Source: Candidatus Cloacimonadota bacterium (lineage in GTDB: Bacteria; Cloacimonadota; Cloacimonadia; Cloacimonadales; TCS61). Taken from it: a stretch of DNA of 32,414 nucleotides. The stretch spans positions 1-32,414 of the forward strand of contig JAIORE010000241.1 of the NCBI GenBank assembly GCA_021108315.1, read 5' to 3'. The notes beneath the pieces were generated by a model. That model searched no databases, was not told the DNA's origin, and saw nothing but the letters and a program-made list of their open reading frames with translations. The translations under genes were made by a program, and so were the position numbers. Below, piece by piece: positions 7,513 to 15,074 of the stretch. Position 1 is the stretch's first letter. Each line of letters begins with the position of its first letter.

Positions 7513-9822
7513 TTATTCATATTTTAATGATTCAACTGGATTTTTCAGTGCAGCTTGGATGGTTTGATAAGCTACAGTGAGCCAAGCGATACATAAAACC
7601 AAAAAAGCCGCCGTCAGATAATTTCCGATTGAAATATCAGCTTTGTTTGCAAAGTTGTTCATCCATTTCTGCATTACCAAGTATGAAACGGGGCAGGCAA
7701 TTAAATTTGCAGCAAGCACCAAAACCGTGATTTCTTTTGTGAGTAACCTTAAAATAACGGGAACATTGGCTCCCAAAACTTTGCGAATACCGATTTCTTT
7801 GGTTCGATTTGTAGTAAGAAATGATACAAGACCGAATAATCCAAGGCAAGCGATAAAAATAGACAATCCTGAAAAATAGCGGAAGATCAAACTGAATCGC
7901 TCTTCCGCCTGATAATGTTTATTGAAAAGTTCATTATTGAAGTTATAGTCAAACTCAATATCCGGACAGAATTCCATGAAAGTATTTTTGATATGTTCGA
8001 TTGCAGGTTGAATATTTTCCCGGTTTATCCTTATAGCAATAGAATGAGTATCTTCGGATTCCCACCAAATCATTAACGGTTCTATTTTATACTGCAAAGC
8101 TCTATAATTGAAATCTTTGACAACACCGATGATTTGAGAATCCTCCCAAACTTGATATTCAAGAGGATTTTCAATTCCGTGTTCTTTCACCATTGCTTCA
8201 TTAATAATAATATTATCAATGTCTGTTTCCATACCGGGATCGAAATTCCTTCCTTCCAGCAATTCTATTCCGTGAACATTAAGAAAATTTGGATCGGTCT
8301 TAATTACCCTGAATTTTTTCATTTCATCATTTTCGTCGGTGTATGATCCTGAAACGATGATCTGTCCCAATGGAAAATAGATGTAACTCACATCAATTAT
8401 ATTTGGATTCTGAAGCAAAGTTTGCCGAAAAGCATCTCTATGTTCTCTGATTTGCTTGTTTAATTTAAAATTTATAACATGTTCTTTATCGAAACCAAGA
8501 TCTTTCTTCCGGAAATAATCGAGTTGATCTTTAATTATAAATGTACAGATTATCAGAGATATGGAAACAGTAAATTGTATAACGATCAGAATACTGCGGA
8601 AAGTTTTTCCTTTAATTCCCTGACTGACCTTACCGGTCAAAGCTTTCACCGACATGAAACCGGATAGATAAACAGCAGGATATACTCCGGAAATGAATCC
8701 AAACAGCAATCCAAAACCAAAAAGCTGAATTATTCGTGAAAGTGTGAAGAAAGGTATTACAATTCGGAAAAATTCACAGTATTGCGGATAAAAGAAAGCT
8801 GTCAAAATCAGTGATAACACTATTGCAACAACACTTAAAATTAGAGACTCAATAAGAAATTGTAAAAAAAGCTGTTTGCGATTTGATCCCGAAATTTTAC
8901 GTATGACTATTTCTTTTGCCCGTAAAGAAGCTCTTGCAGTAGAAAGGTTTATGAAATTGATCGCTACCAGAAAAATTATAAACATGGCTGAAGTAAAAAA
9001 AATGGTTACCGAAGACCTGTTACCGTGCAAACTATAATCAAATTTATCCGAATCGAAATAAAGTTCAGAGAATTTACGCAGATAATAAACCGGATAATTG
9101 GGATCAATATCATCGTGCAATTGCTGGAAATGTTCATTTATCCCGGTAATTAAATTTGTATTTTCACGATTGGGAGGGAGTAGGAAATATGTGATATAAT
9201 TTGCCCACCAGATGTCTTCAAAATCCAATCCGTAATCTTTCAGGTTGTAAATCGGAGCGATAACTTCCTGAAGATGCAGTTGTGTTCTTTGCCGGGGTGC
9301 ATCGTAAACTGCTTCGATAGTAAAATCCAATGCTCTATCATAGCAAATAGTTTTTCCGATGGGATCTTCATCACCAAACATTTTTTCTGCCCAAGCTTTT
9401 GAAACAATTGCCGAGTTTGGATTCTTCAGTGCATCTTTCAGGTTTCCCCTGATTTGTTCCAAAGTGAAAATATCGACAAATTCAGGATCTACAAAAGTTA
9501 CATTTGTCCGAAAGAAATTCTGTTCATAACCTACATCAAGAAATCGGGGAAAGTACCTGGTTCCAGCTTCAACTTCAGGAAATTTATCCAATACTTCCCG
9601 TAAGATGGTCATACTGGAAACTCCAAATCTCTCATCGAGATCAACCCGGTAAATCCTATCATAGTTCAGGTTGTGTTTATCTGCAGAAAGCTCATACTGA
9701 ACATAAACCATGATCAAGCTGAACACTGCCAAACCAATGGTCAAACCAAGAATATTGATAAAAGAAAATCCTTTATAGCGAATAATGTTTCTTATTGCGA
9801 TTTTCAAATAATTTTTGAACAT
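7513..9822 (-). CDS. ABC transporter permease, FtsX/MacB type
   Basis: A 769-residue permease that opens with MFKNYLKIAIRNIIRYKGFSF. It has the duplicated layout: helix 1 (about 20-42), MacB-type periplasmic domain with NPIGK equivalent DPIGKTI near 155, FtsX helices (about 275-395, with VAINFINLSTARASLRAKEIVIRK), a second helix and periplasmic domain, and a final FtsX block with TNRTKEIGIRKVLGANVP. It lies in the inner membrane and should pair with an ATPase that is not in this window. AGAGGA lies about ten bases before ATG 9822. The start is 13 bases after the stop of the tail remnant of the TolB-like gene upstream. Confidence 0.9.
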   Translation of the reverse strand: MFKNYLKIAIRNIIRYKGFSFINILGLTIGLAVFSLIMVYVQYELSADKHNLNYDRIYRVDLDERFGVSSMTILREVLDKFPEVEAGTRYFPRFLDVGYEQNFFRTNVTFVDPEFVDIFTLEQIRGNLKDALKNPNSAIVSKAWAEKMFGDEDPIGKTICYDRALDFTIEAVYDAPRQRTQLHLQEVIAPIYNLKDYGLDFEDIWWANYITYFLLPPNRENTNLITGINEHFQQLHDDIDPNYPVYYLRKFSELYFDSDKFDYSLHGNRSSVTIFFTSAMFIIFLVAINFINLSTARASLRAKEIVIRKISGSNRKQLFLQFLIESLILSVVAIVLSLILTAFFYPQYCEFFRIVIPFFTLSRIIQLFGFGLLFGFISGVYPAVYLSGFMSVKALTGKVSQGIKGKTFRSILIVIQFTVSISLIICTFIIKDQLDYFRKKDLGFDKEHVINFKLNKQIREHRDAFRQTLLQNPNIIDVSYIYFPLGQIIVSGSYTDENDEMKKFRVIKTDPNFLNVHGIELLEGRNFDPGMETDIDNIIINEAMVKEHGIENPLEYQVWEDSQIIGVVKDFNYRALQYKIEPLMIWWESEDTHSIAIRINRENIQPAIEHIKNTFMEFCPDIEFDYNFNNELFNKHYQAEERFSLIFRYFSGLSIFIACLGLFGLVSFLTTNRTKEIGIRKVLGANVPVILRLLTKEITVLVLAANLIACPVSYLVMQKWMNNFANKADISIGNYLTAAFLVLCIAWLTVAYQTIQAALKNPVESLKYE

Positions 9823-9835
9823 TTTTATTTTCCTC

Positions 9836-9961
9836 TTATTTTATTATGATCATTTTTCTCGAATCAATGGTTTTATTATTCACTTTCAGTTTATAAAAAT
9901 AGATTCCGGATGAAACCGGTTGGTTGTTTTTATCTGTTCCGTTCCAAGTTATGGAGTAAAG
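9836..9961 (-). pseudogene. Detached, frameshifted tail of the TolB-like gene at 9949-10899
   Basis: In the frame not used by the ORF at 9949-10899 the sequence reads a complete end of a type IX-like tail: ITWNGTDKNNQPVSSG, then IYFYKLK, then KKMIIIK-type end (RKMIIIK) and TAA at 9836-9838. The frame can be followed back through YNIKGQ to about 10034, where it meets a stop. The tail is therefore present but out of frame with the propeller. Confidence 0.8.
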
Positions 9962-10899
9962 CGACCGTGTCGCTTTTGCATTAACACGGTTAATGCAGTC
10001 CAAAGATCGAATGCATTGACCTTTGATATTATATTTTCAGTTGAATTTATTTCAAAATCCTTGATCCAGATATCATTATTTCCACTTCGATCTGAATTGA
10101 AAGCTATTTGCAGATTATCCGGAGACCAGGTTGGACACATATCATCTGCAGGATTGGTTGTGAATTGTATTGCCTCACCACCTGAAGTCGGAATAATCCA
10201 TATATCGAAATTTCCCGATTGGTTAGATGAATATGCAAGATACTCTCCATTAGGAGACCAGCATACTCCTCCCTTAAAATATGAACTATTTGTAAGTTGA
10301 AAAAGATCAGTTCCATCATAATTCATTATCCAGATATCGGAATTTCCTGTTCGAAATGAAATGAAAGCAATTTTCTCTCCATTGGCAGATACAGAAGGTT
10401 CAACATCATATTGAGCATGTGTAGTTAAACGAACAGCATTTCCATCTGCTATTGGTTTTCTCCAAATATCCCAGTTCATGTTGCTGCGGTTCGAGTCAAA
10501 TACGATTTCCGTTCCATCATGATTCCAGGATAATGATTCATCACGATTTGAGTTTGTAGTGATTTGAATATGATTACCAACCAAAACAGGCAGAATCCAG
10601 ATATCCTGATTACCGCTTCTCTCGGAATCATAGGCAATATATTCTCCGGTAGGAGACCAATTGGGATGTATATTCCCACCATCATCAAAAGTGAGTTGAG
10701 TAGCCGAATCTCCGATCGCTGTGATCTTCCAGATCTCCTGATATCCTGATCTGTTTGAAGTGAAGCAAAAATAATTTCCTTCAGGTGACCAATGTGGATC
10801 CCAATCTTCAGCAGGATCGGTAGTAATCTGCTGCAGATCAGCAGGTAAACTGATAATAACTAATAACAATAATGAAATGAAAAAAAGCCTATTTCTCAT
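9949..10899 (-). CDS. Exported TolB-like (PD40) beta-propeller with a deleted, frameshifted tail
   Basis: The open frame gives 316 residues: signal peptide (1-20), then about six blades with the PD40/TolB pattern PxWSPxGxxIAFxSxRSGNxDIWxI up to about residue 280. After KDFEINSTEN the frame leaves the expected tail and runs into VNAFDLWTALTV..., then stops at 9949. Compared with the sister gene at 10908-12095, the stretch from the YPNPFNP motif to the IYN strand is gone. The remaining YNIKGQ...WNGTD...KK tail is in another frame (to 9836). The loss of about 35 codons with a frame change is a deletion between tail repeats. The protein could be made but would lack its sorting signal. GGAGG precedes ATG 10899, eight bases after the upstream stop. 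Confidence 0.8.
   Translation of the reverse strand: MRNRLFFISLLLLVIISLPADLQQITTDPAEDWDPHWSPEGNYFCFTSNRSGYQEIWKITAIGDSATQLTFDDGGNIHPNWSPTGEYIAYDSERSGNQDIWILPVLVGNHIQITTNSNRDESLSWNHDGTEIVFDSNRSNMNWDIWRKPIADGNAVRLTTHAQYDVEPSVSANGEKIAFISFRTGNSDIWIMNYDGTDLFQLTNSSYFKGGVCWSPNGEYLAYSSNQSGNFDIWIIPTSGGEAIQFTTNPADDMCPTWSPDNLQIAFNSDRSGNNDIWIKDFEINSTENIISKVNAFDLWTALTVLMQKRHGRFTP
9958..9996. repeat. Twin-hairpin repeat, copy 1
   Basis: Two hairpins side by side: AAAGCGAC-CGT-GTCGCTTT (9958-9976) and GCATTAAC-ACG-GTTAATGC (9978-9996), each with an 8-base perfect stem and 3-base loop, one base apart. It lies at the loop between the GQxxx and xxWNG strands of the tail. A second copy with the same geometry is at 14282-14320. 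Confidence 0.9.
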
Positions 10900-10907
10900 A
10901 ATTCCTC

Positions 10908-12095
10908 CTATTTCAGCAATAACATTTTCTCAGAAGCTAACGCCTTTCCGTCTTTTTGAAGTGCGTAAAAGTAAATACCTGATGAAACGGGCTGGTTGGT
11001 TTGGTCGGTACCGTTCCATACAATTTGGTTAATCGGTTGATTAGTTAACCGGTTAATTGAGAAAGACTTTATCTTTTGACCTTTTAGATTATAAATTACT
11101 AATTCAGTGCTCTCTGCCTGTTCGGACATAGTTAAACGAAGCCCAGTGCTCTCTGTAGTTAAAGAAAAAGAAATCGTTGTAGTCGGATTGAATGGATTGG
11201 GAAAATTATCATAGAGTTGAAATTTATTAGAATTTTGTAAATTCGAGTCACCGATTGATATCTGCTCAATATCTAATATCCAGATTTCATAATTACCGCT
11301 TCTATCAGAGTGAAAAGCAATTTGTGAACTATTCGGTGACCAAGTTCCGGTTCCATCATCTCCTGAATAGAAAGTTATTTGCTGTGGATTATTTCCATTT
11401 ATTAAGCTTGTAAAGATATCTCGATAAGGATTTTGCCCGTAGTTGTAAACAATTTGAAGACCATCCGGTGAAAAATTATGCTCCAGTTCATCTTCTTGAC
11501 TTGAAGTAATTGGAACAGGAGTGCCACCTTCCGAAGGGATATACCAGATATCATAATTCCCATAATGATTAGACGAAAAAGCAATTATGGAACCATTCGG
11601 AGAAAAGCTTGGCTCGAATTCATTTCCGGGTAGAAAGGTTAATTGAATTGCAGTTCCACCGATAGCCGGTATTTTCCAGATGTCAAAACTACCATTCCTA
11701 TTTGAATGAAATACAATCTCCGATCCATTTGGAGACCAAAAAGGAGCTCCGTTAATAAATGAATCACTTGTTAGATTTATAGCAGTTCCTCCTGATGCCG
11801 AAATTATCCGGATATCGTCATCACTACAATAGGCTATCATTGAGCCATCGAAAGACCACTCTGCCTGATCGTCATAAGTGATATTTGCTGTTATTTCAGT
11901 TAAAGAATCCCCATTTGTTTTTATCGTCCAAATATCTACATTTCCATTCCGATTTGAGGTAAATAAAATCTTCGAACCATCCGGTGACCAGCTTGGATTA
12001 GACTTCCAACCAGCACCACTTGTCAACTGTTGTGGATCAGCACTTAAAAAATCGGTAAAAATAAATACTAAAATAATAAATATGATTCTTCTCAC
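10908..12095 (-). CDS. Exported TolB-like (PD40) beta-propeller with type IX-like tail
   Basis: A 395-residue protein that starts at a GTG (12093-12095) with AGGAG five bases upstream. Signal peptide 1-19. Six PD40/TolB blades follow (WSPDGSKILFTSNRNGNVDIW is typical) to about residue 280. Then comes a tail starting FPNPFNPTTTISF at about 297 and ending SEKMLLLK. The first tail loop contains a 39-base in-frame insert giving GLRLTMSEQAEST between two copies of the same 12-base word. The second loop reads SFSINRLTNQPINQIVW. TolB-like propellers usually bind other proteins or peptidoglycan-associated partners. With this tail, surface display is more likely than a Tol-Pal role. It is upstream of, and probably co-transcribed with, its paralogue at 9949-10899. 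Confidence 0.85.
   Translation of the reverse strand: MRRIIFIILVFIFTDFLSADPQQLTSGAGWKSNPSWSPDGSKILFTSNRNGNVDIWTIKTNGDSLTEITANITYDDQAEWSFDGSMIAYCSDDDIRIISASGGTAINLTSDSFINGAPFWSPNGSEIVFHSNRNGSFDIWKIPAIGGTAIQLTFLPGNEFEPSFSPNGSIIAFSSNHYGNYDIWYIPSEGGTPVPITSSQEDELEHNFSPDGLQIVYNYGQNPYRDIFTSLINGNNPQQITFYSGDDGTGTWSPNSSQIAFHSDRSGNYEIWILDIEQISIGDSNLQNSNKFQLYDNFPNPFNPTTTISFSLTTESTGLRLTMSEQAESTELVIYNLKGQKIKSFSINRLTNQPINQIVWNGTDQTNQPVSSGIYFYALQKDGKALASEKMLLLK
11105..11155. repeat. 12-base direct repeats, 39-base period, in frame
   Basis: CAGTGCTCTCTG occurs at 11105-11116 and again at 11144-11155. The 39-base period equals 13 codons, so the reading frame is kept. The same period is seen at the same tail position in the gene at 15984-17177. 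Confidence 0.75.
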
Positions 12096-12103
12096 AATTT
12101 CTC

Positions 12104-12175
12104 CTATTTTAGCAAAATTATTTGATTAGAAGTTTTAGCACTTCCAATTCCAATAATTATTGCATCATAATTCAT
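12104..12175 (-). pseudogene. Orphan fragment: tail end joined to a Rossmann-like start
   Basis: A 23-codon frame ending at TAG 12104-12106. Its last ten residues, KTSNQIILLK, match the ending of the type IX-like tails. Its first residues, MNYDAIIIGIGSA, resemble the dinucleotide-binding start of a flavoprotein. It looks like debris from two genes joined together. There is no good ribosome site, so expression is unlikely. The gap to 12255 shows nothing else I recognise. Confidence 0.45.
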
Positions 12176-12255
12176 TCCTATAAATGAGTCTGTTGATTAA
12201 TTCGGATTTTTCAAAAATTAAATCACCAAACCTCCAAATGAATAAATCAACAGAG

Positions 12256-13188
12256 TCATAAATATCCCTGTAGAGCATTTTTCAATCTGTTCAAATGCAA
12301 CGGACCTTCTATTGCGACTGCGGCAAGATACATTGATATACGCCACAAGTTCCTTCGTTCACCAAAATCTGGATCAATCGGCAATTCTTCATTGTATCCT
12401 TCAAGGACATCATCAGGCACAGTTTGCCAGCAATCAATTAGAGCTAAATCAATTTCCGAATTCCCAAAGTAAACTGCCGGATCAATTGCAAAAGTTCCTT
12501 CTTCAGTACTTATAAAATTGTTTTGTTGAGCATCACCATGTAACAATGTCGGTGTTATATCAGAATTGCATAACTCGGGCACACGTTGTATCAATTTTTC
12601 CACTTGGGAAGCTATAGAAGAAGGAAGATTACCGGAGTTGGTTGCAATTTTCAATCGGGGGCAAAGACGACGTTCCTGGTAAAAAGTTGACCAATCCTTT
12701 GTCAAAGTATTGTCTTGGAAAAGAGGTCCGGCAAAACCATTTTTTGGGAAACCAAAACTATCGGATTTTATTTTATGAATACGTGCCAGAGTTTTCCCGA
12801 TTTGTCTCCATGCAAGAGGTGAACGCTTGATGGCTTTCAACGCTTTCATAATGAATAGTGTTCCGCTTTCAACCTGAATAATATCTATTGGTTCTGGAAT
12901 AGAAACACCGGCATTTTTTGAAAGGTATTTCAAACCTGCGATTTCGATTTCAAATTGCTTTGATGCATCTTTTGCTTCGCTGTATTTCGCAAATACAGCG
13001 AATGAATCATCCGAAAGTATTGCACAATGGTGACATGCAAATTCTGTCATATCGGTCGTACTTCTTATTTTCCATTCACGCTTTCTGTATGCTGAAATAA
13101 CTTCTTCTATACGAGTTCGAATCGGATTATTTAATAATTGAATTGTTTCCATTCTGTTCGATAATTCAATGTTTCTTCCGTTTTTCAT
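12256..13188 (-). CDS. Fructosamine/ketosamine-3-kinase family protein
   Basis: A 310-residue cytoplasmic kinase of the FN3K/aminoglycoside-phosphotransferase fold. Visible family features are Lys68 in the third strand (FAVFAKYS), Glu82 in the helix EIEIAGLKYL, the FN3K-specific block GFAGPLFQDN...DWSTFYQERRL (about 151-175), the catalytic loop HGD at 217-219, and IDPAVYFGNSEIDLAL (235-250) with the metal-binding Asp236. FN3K enzymes phosphorylate sugar lysine adducts and so start protein deglycation; the substrate here is inferred from the family. AGAGGA lies before ATG 13188. Downstream by transcription of the PhnP-like gene, whose stop is 22 bases away. A 27-base palindrome at 12976-13002 spans the Lys68 codon. 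Confidence 0.85.
   Translation of the reverse strand: MKNGRNIELSNRMETIQLLNNPIRTRIEEVISAYRKREWKIRSTTDMTEFACHHCAILSDDSFAVFAKYSEAKDASKQFEIEIAGLKYLSKNAGVSIPEPIDIIQVESGTLFIMKALKAIKRSPLAWRQIGKTLARIHKIKSDSFGFPKNGFAGPLFQDNTLTKDWSTFYQERRLCPRLKIATNSGNLPSSIASQVEKLIQRVPELCNSDITPTLLHGDAQQNNFISTEEGTFAIDPAVYFGNSEIDLALIDCWQTVPDDVLEGYNEELPIDPDFGERRNLWRISMYLAAVAIEGPLHLNRLKNALQGYL
12976..13002. repeat. 27-base perfect palindrome inside the kinase gene
   Basis: TTCGCTGTATTT (12976-12987) and AAATACAGCGAA (12991-13002) pair perfectly around the loop CGC. It encodes FAVFAKYSE, which includes the conserved ATP-site Lys. The arm and loop style is the same as the palindromes in the tail genes. Confidence 0.8.
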
Positions 13189-13210
13189 AAATTTTGTCCT
13201 CTTCTTTTTT

Positions 13211-14065
13211 CTAAATTATTAAACCGTCATATGCGATTTCATAGCCATTCTTTTTGCCGTAATCGACCAAATCGGAATGAATCGGATTTCCTTCATGTGA
13301 AATATGAGTAGCAAATATTCGAGTATGTTCTTTGAATAGATTTTCATCTCGCATTCTTTGAATTTGCTTAATAAATCCGTTTGCATTTAAGTGCTCTCTT
13401 CCATTAATGTTTGGACCGTATGTATGATCGAGAACAACAACATCAAATTGAAGTTTTTTATCATGAAATCCCGACCATGTTTCTTCCGGGATTATGTCGG
13501 TATCGGAACCATAAAAAATTGTGTAATTATCTTCTGTGATTGCATATAAAAGGGAACCGATTGATTTATCATGATTTGCTGAGAATGCTGAAATTTGATA
13601 TTTACCTGCTTCAAATGATTGCAGAGCTTTTATTGGATGAACATCTAAGTTCAAGCGTTCCTGCTCCACAGTATTAAGAATATCGGTAATATAACCTTCA
13701 GCTTTTAACATTTCAGACATTTTATTAAGAGTAGCATTCGATGCATATAATTTGAGCTTCGGTATATTCTCAACAGCATATTCGGGAAGGCGTGTGCTTA
13801 AGTGAGAAGCATCAAAATGATCTGAATGCGAGTGAGTTTGAAGACAATATCTAACATCAGCAATAGATATGTTATACATAAAAGAAGCTGACATGATATC
13901 AGGACCAAGGTCGATTAATAAATCTTTGTTTATGAGTAGAGATGATCTCTTTCTGAAATTACAACCTCCGAGTTTTCGAGCTTGTTCGCAAACTTTACAC
14001 TTACAGAATACCAGTGGGTATGAAGTCGCTGCTGCTGTTCCTAAAAAATTTATTTTCAAATTCAC
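13211..14065 (-). CDS. PhnP-like metallo-beta-lactamase-fold hydrolase
   Basis: A 284-residue cytoplasmic protein starting at GTG (14063-14065) with AAGGA five bases before it. It opens with FLGTAAATSYPLVFCKCKVC, the PhnP-style start with a structural zinc Cys set (Cys21, Cys23, Cys26), then the RKRSSLLI strand, the metal motif HSHSDH at 78-83, GSDTD near 192, DHTYG near 214, and a late ATHISH. PhnP-type enzymes are phosphodiesterases (cyclic ribose phosphates) but the family also contains other activities, so only the fold and metal site are firm. It is probably in one transcript with the kinase at 12256-13188; a role of the pair in sugar-phosphate or glycation repair is a guess. Confidence 0.8.
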   Translation of the reverse strand: MNLKINFLGTAAATSYPLVFCKCKVCEQARKLGGCNFRKRSSLLINKDLLIDLGPDIMSASFMYNISIADVRYCLQTHSHSDHFDASHLSTRLPEYAVENIPKLKLYASNATLNKMSEMLKAEGYITDILNTVEQERLNLDVHPIKALQSFEAGKYQISAFSANHDKSIGSLLYAITEDNYTIFYGSDTDIIPEETWSGFHDKKLQFDVVVLDHTYGPNINGREHLNANGFIKQIQRMRDENLFKEHTRIFATHISHEGNPIHSDLVDYGKKNGYEIAYDGLII

Positions 14066-14153
14066 TCCAATCCTTCATATTTCATCTTATCTCCATGCAA
14101 TTTTTTCCAGAACCAAAATAATCAGAAAAAACAAATATTTCATAATAATCTCA

Positions 14154-15071
14154 TTATTTCAGCAACATCATTTTTTTTGATGCCAGGATTTTTCCATTTT
14201 GTTTTAGAACACTATAATAAATTCCTGAAGAGACAGATTGATTATTTTGATTGGTACCATTCCAGATGACAGAACAGTGGGAAAGCGACTCCGTCGCTTT
14301 TGTATCAACACGGTTGATACACTCCAAAACTTTAACTTTCTGACCTTTCATATTATAGATTACCAATTCGGTGTTTTCAGTATTTTCGGTGTTTAATTTA
14401 AAAGAAATAATTGTACTTGGATTGAATGGATTGGGATAGTTCTGAAATAATTTACATCCTATTTCCTGTATTATTGAATTATCATTTCCTGTAACTCCAA
14501 TTGTTTCAAAATAAGGAATCTTATTTTTTGCAGTTACTACGAGTTTTAAGTTATCCACAATAATCGGTTCAAGTTCAATATAAGCATTTCCGGTTTCATC
14601 TGTAAAACCGGCACCGAGGATATTCCCATCTTCATCAGTTAATGCAAAATATGCGTTCGGAGTAGTCTCAATAACAAAAAGTGGATTTCCAGAAGTGTAA
14701 AGATTATATGAAACTTCTTGAGTTTCAGGAATACCAACATACGGCATTAAAGACGGATCTCCTAGAAGTGTTAAAGCATAGATATGTCTAGTCTTTAATT
14801 CCTCAGATATTCCTGTAATTATTCCCGCAGCTCTCCGCTGCTCATTCATAATCTCACCAATAGAAATAAAATCGGGATGCATTAAGGCATCGAATAATCC
14901 CAGTTCATCAGGAGTAAATCCAATAAACGGGTCTGCATTTCCGGTAGCCTCTGCTATTGAAAAGTTTAAATATATTTTTGTTGAATTTCCAATATATGCC
15001 ACCGCTCCTTTATCAACAGCATTCATCCATGCCTCACCGAAGCATTCGTTCTCAGAGAACGTTGCTGTACA
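14154..15071 (-). CDS. Gingipain-like (peptidase C25) protein, C-terminal part after an in-frame TGA
   Basis: This is the in-frame continuation of the gene at 15072-15926. If the TGA is read through, the full product has 590 residues. It begins CTATFSENECFGEAW, then NAVDKGAVAYIGNS, which matches the second half of the C25 catalytic domain. A C-terminal Ig-like domain follows, then a tail from NYPNPFNPSTIISF to KKMMLLK. An ATG at 15026 exists but lies inside the catalytic domain and has no clear ribosome site. The tail loop holds the twin-hairpin repeat at 14282-14320, read as VLECINRVDTKATESL. As a separate protein this part would have no signal peptide. Confidence 0.7.
   Translation of the reverse strand, partial: CTATFSENECFGEAWMNAVDKGAVAYIGNSTKIYLNFSIAEATGNADPFIGFTPDELGLFDALMHPDFISIGEIMNEQRRAAGIITGISEELKTRHIYALTLLGDPSLMPYVGIPETQEVSYNLYTSGNPLFVIETTPNAYFALTDEDGNILGAGFTDETGNAYIELEPIIVDNLKLVVTAKNKIPYFETIGVTGNDNSIIQEIGCKLFQNYPNPFNPSTIISFKLNTENTENTELVIYNMKGQKVKVLECINRVDTKATESLSHCSVIWNGTNQNNQSVSSGIYYSVLKQNGKILASKKMMLLK
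14282..14320. repeat. Twin-hairpin repeat, copy 2
   Basis: AAAGCGAC-TCC-GTCGCTTT (14282-14300) and GTATCAAC-ACG-GTTGATAC (14302-14320) have the same stem lengths, loop lengths and spacing as the copy at 9958-9996. Two stem positions of the second hairpin differ between copies, and both are compensated on the other arm. It is in frame in the tail of the C25-like gene. Confidence 0.9.
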
Positions 15072-15074
15072 TCA
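15029..15074 (-). other. In-frame TGA at the catalytic Cys position with two downstream hairpins
   Basis: TGA (complement of 15072-15074) stands between AIGG and CTATF. Downstream are an inverted repeat CGTTCTC-T-GAGAACG (15047-15061) and a hairpin ATGCTTC-GGT-GAGGCAT (15029-15045, one G-U pair). The GG-starting apical loop lies 34 bases after the TGA. Those features overlap what is known of bacterial SECIS elements, but they also fall on conserved codons, so the signal is weak. Confidence 0.4.

Noticed and set aside
562..9822. FtsX permeases as a complete ABC exporter locus
   Set aside because: No ATP-binding subunit or membrane-fusion protein gene is present in the window.
15072..15074. 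TGA read as Trp or Gly under a changed genetic code
   Set aside because: TGA ends other genes normally (21760-21762, 26763-26765) and Trp is encoded by TGG in conserved places.
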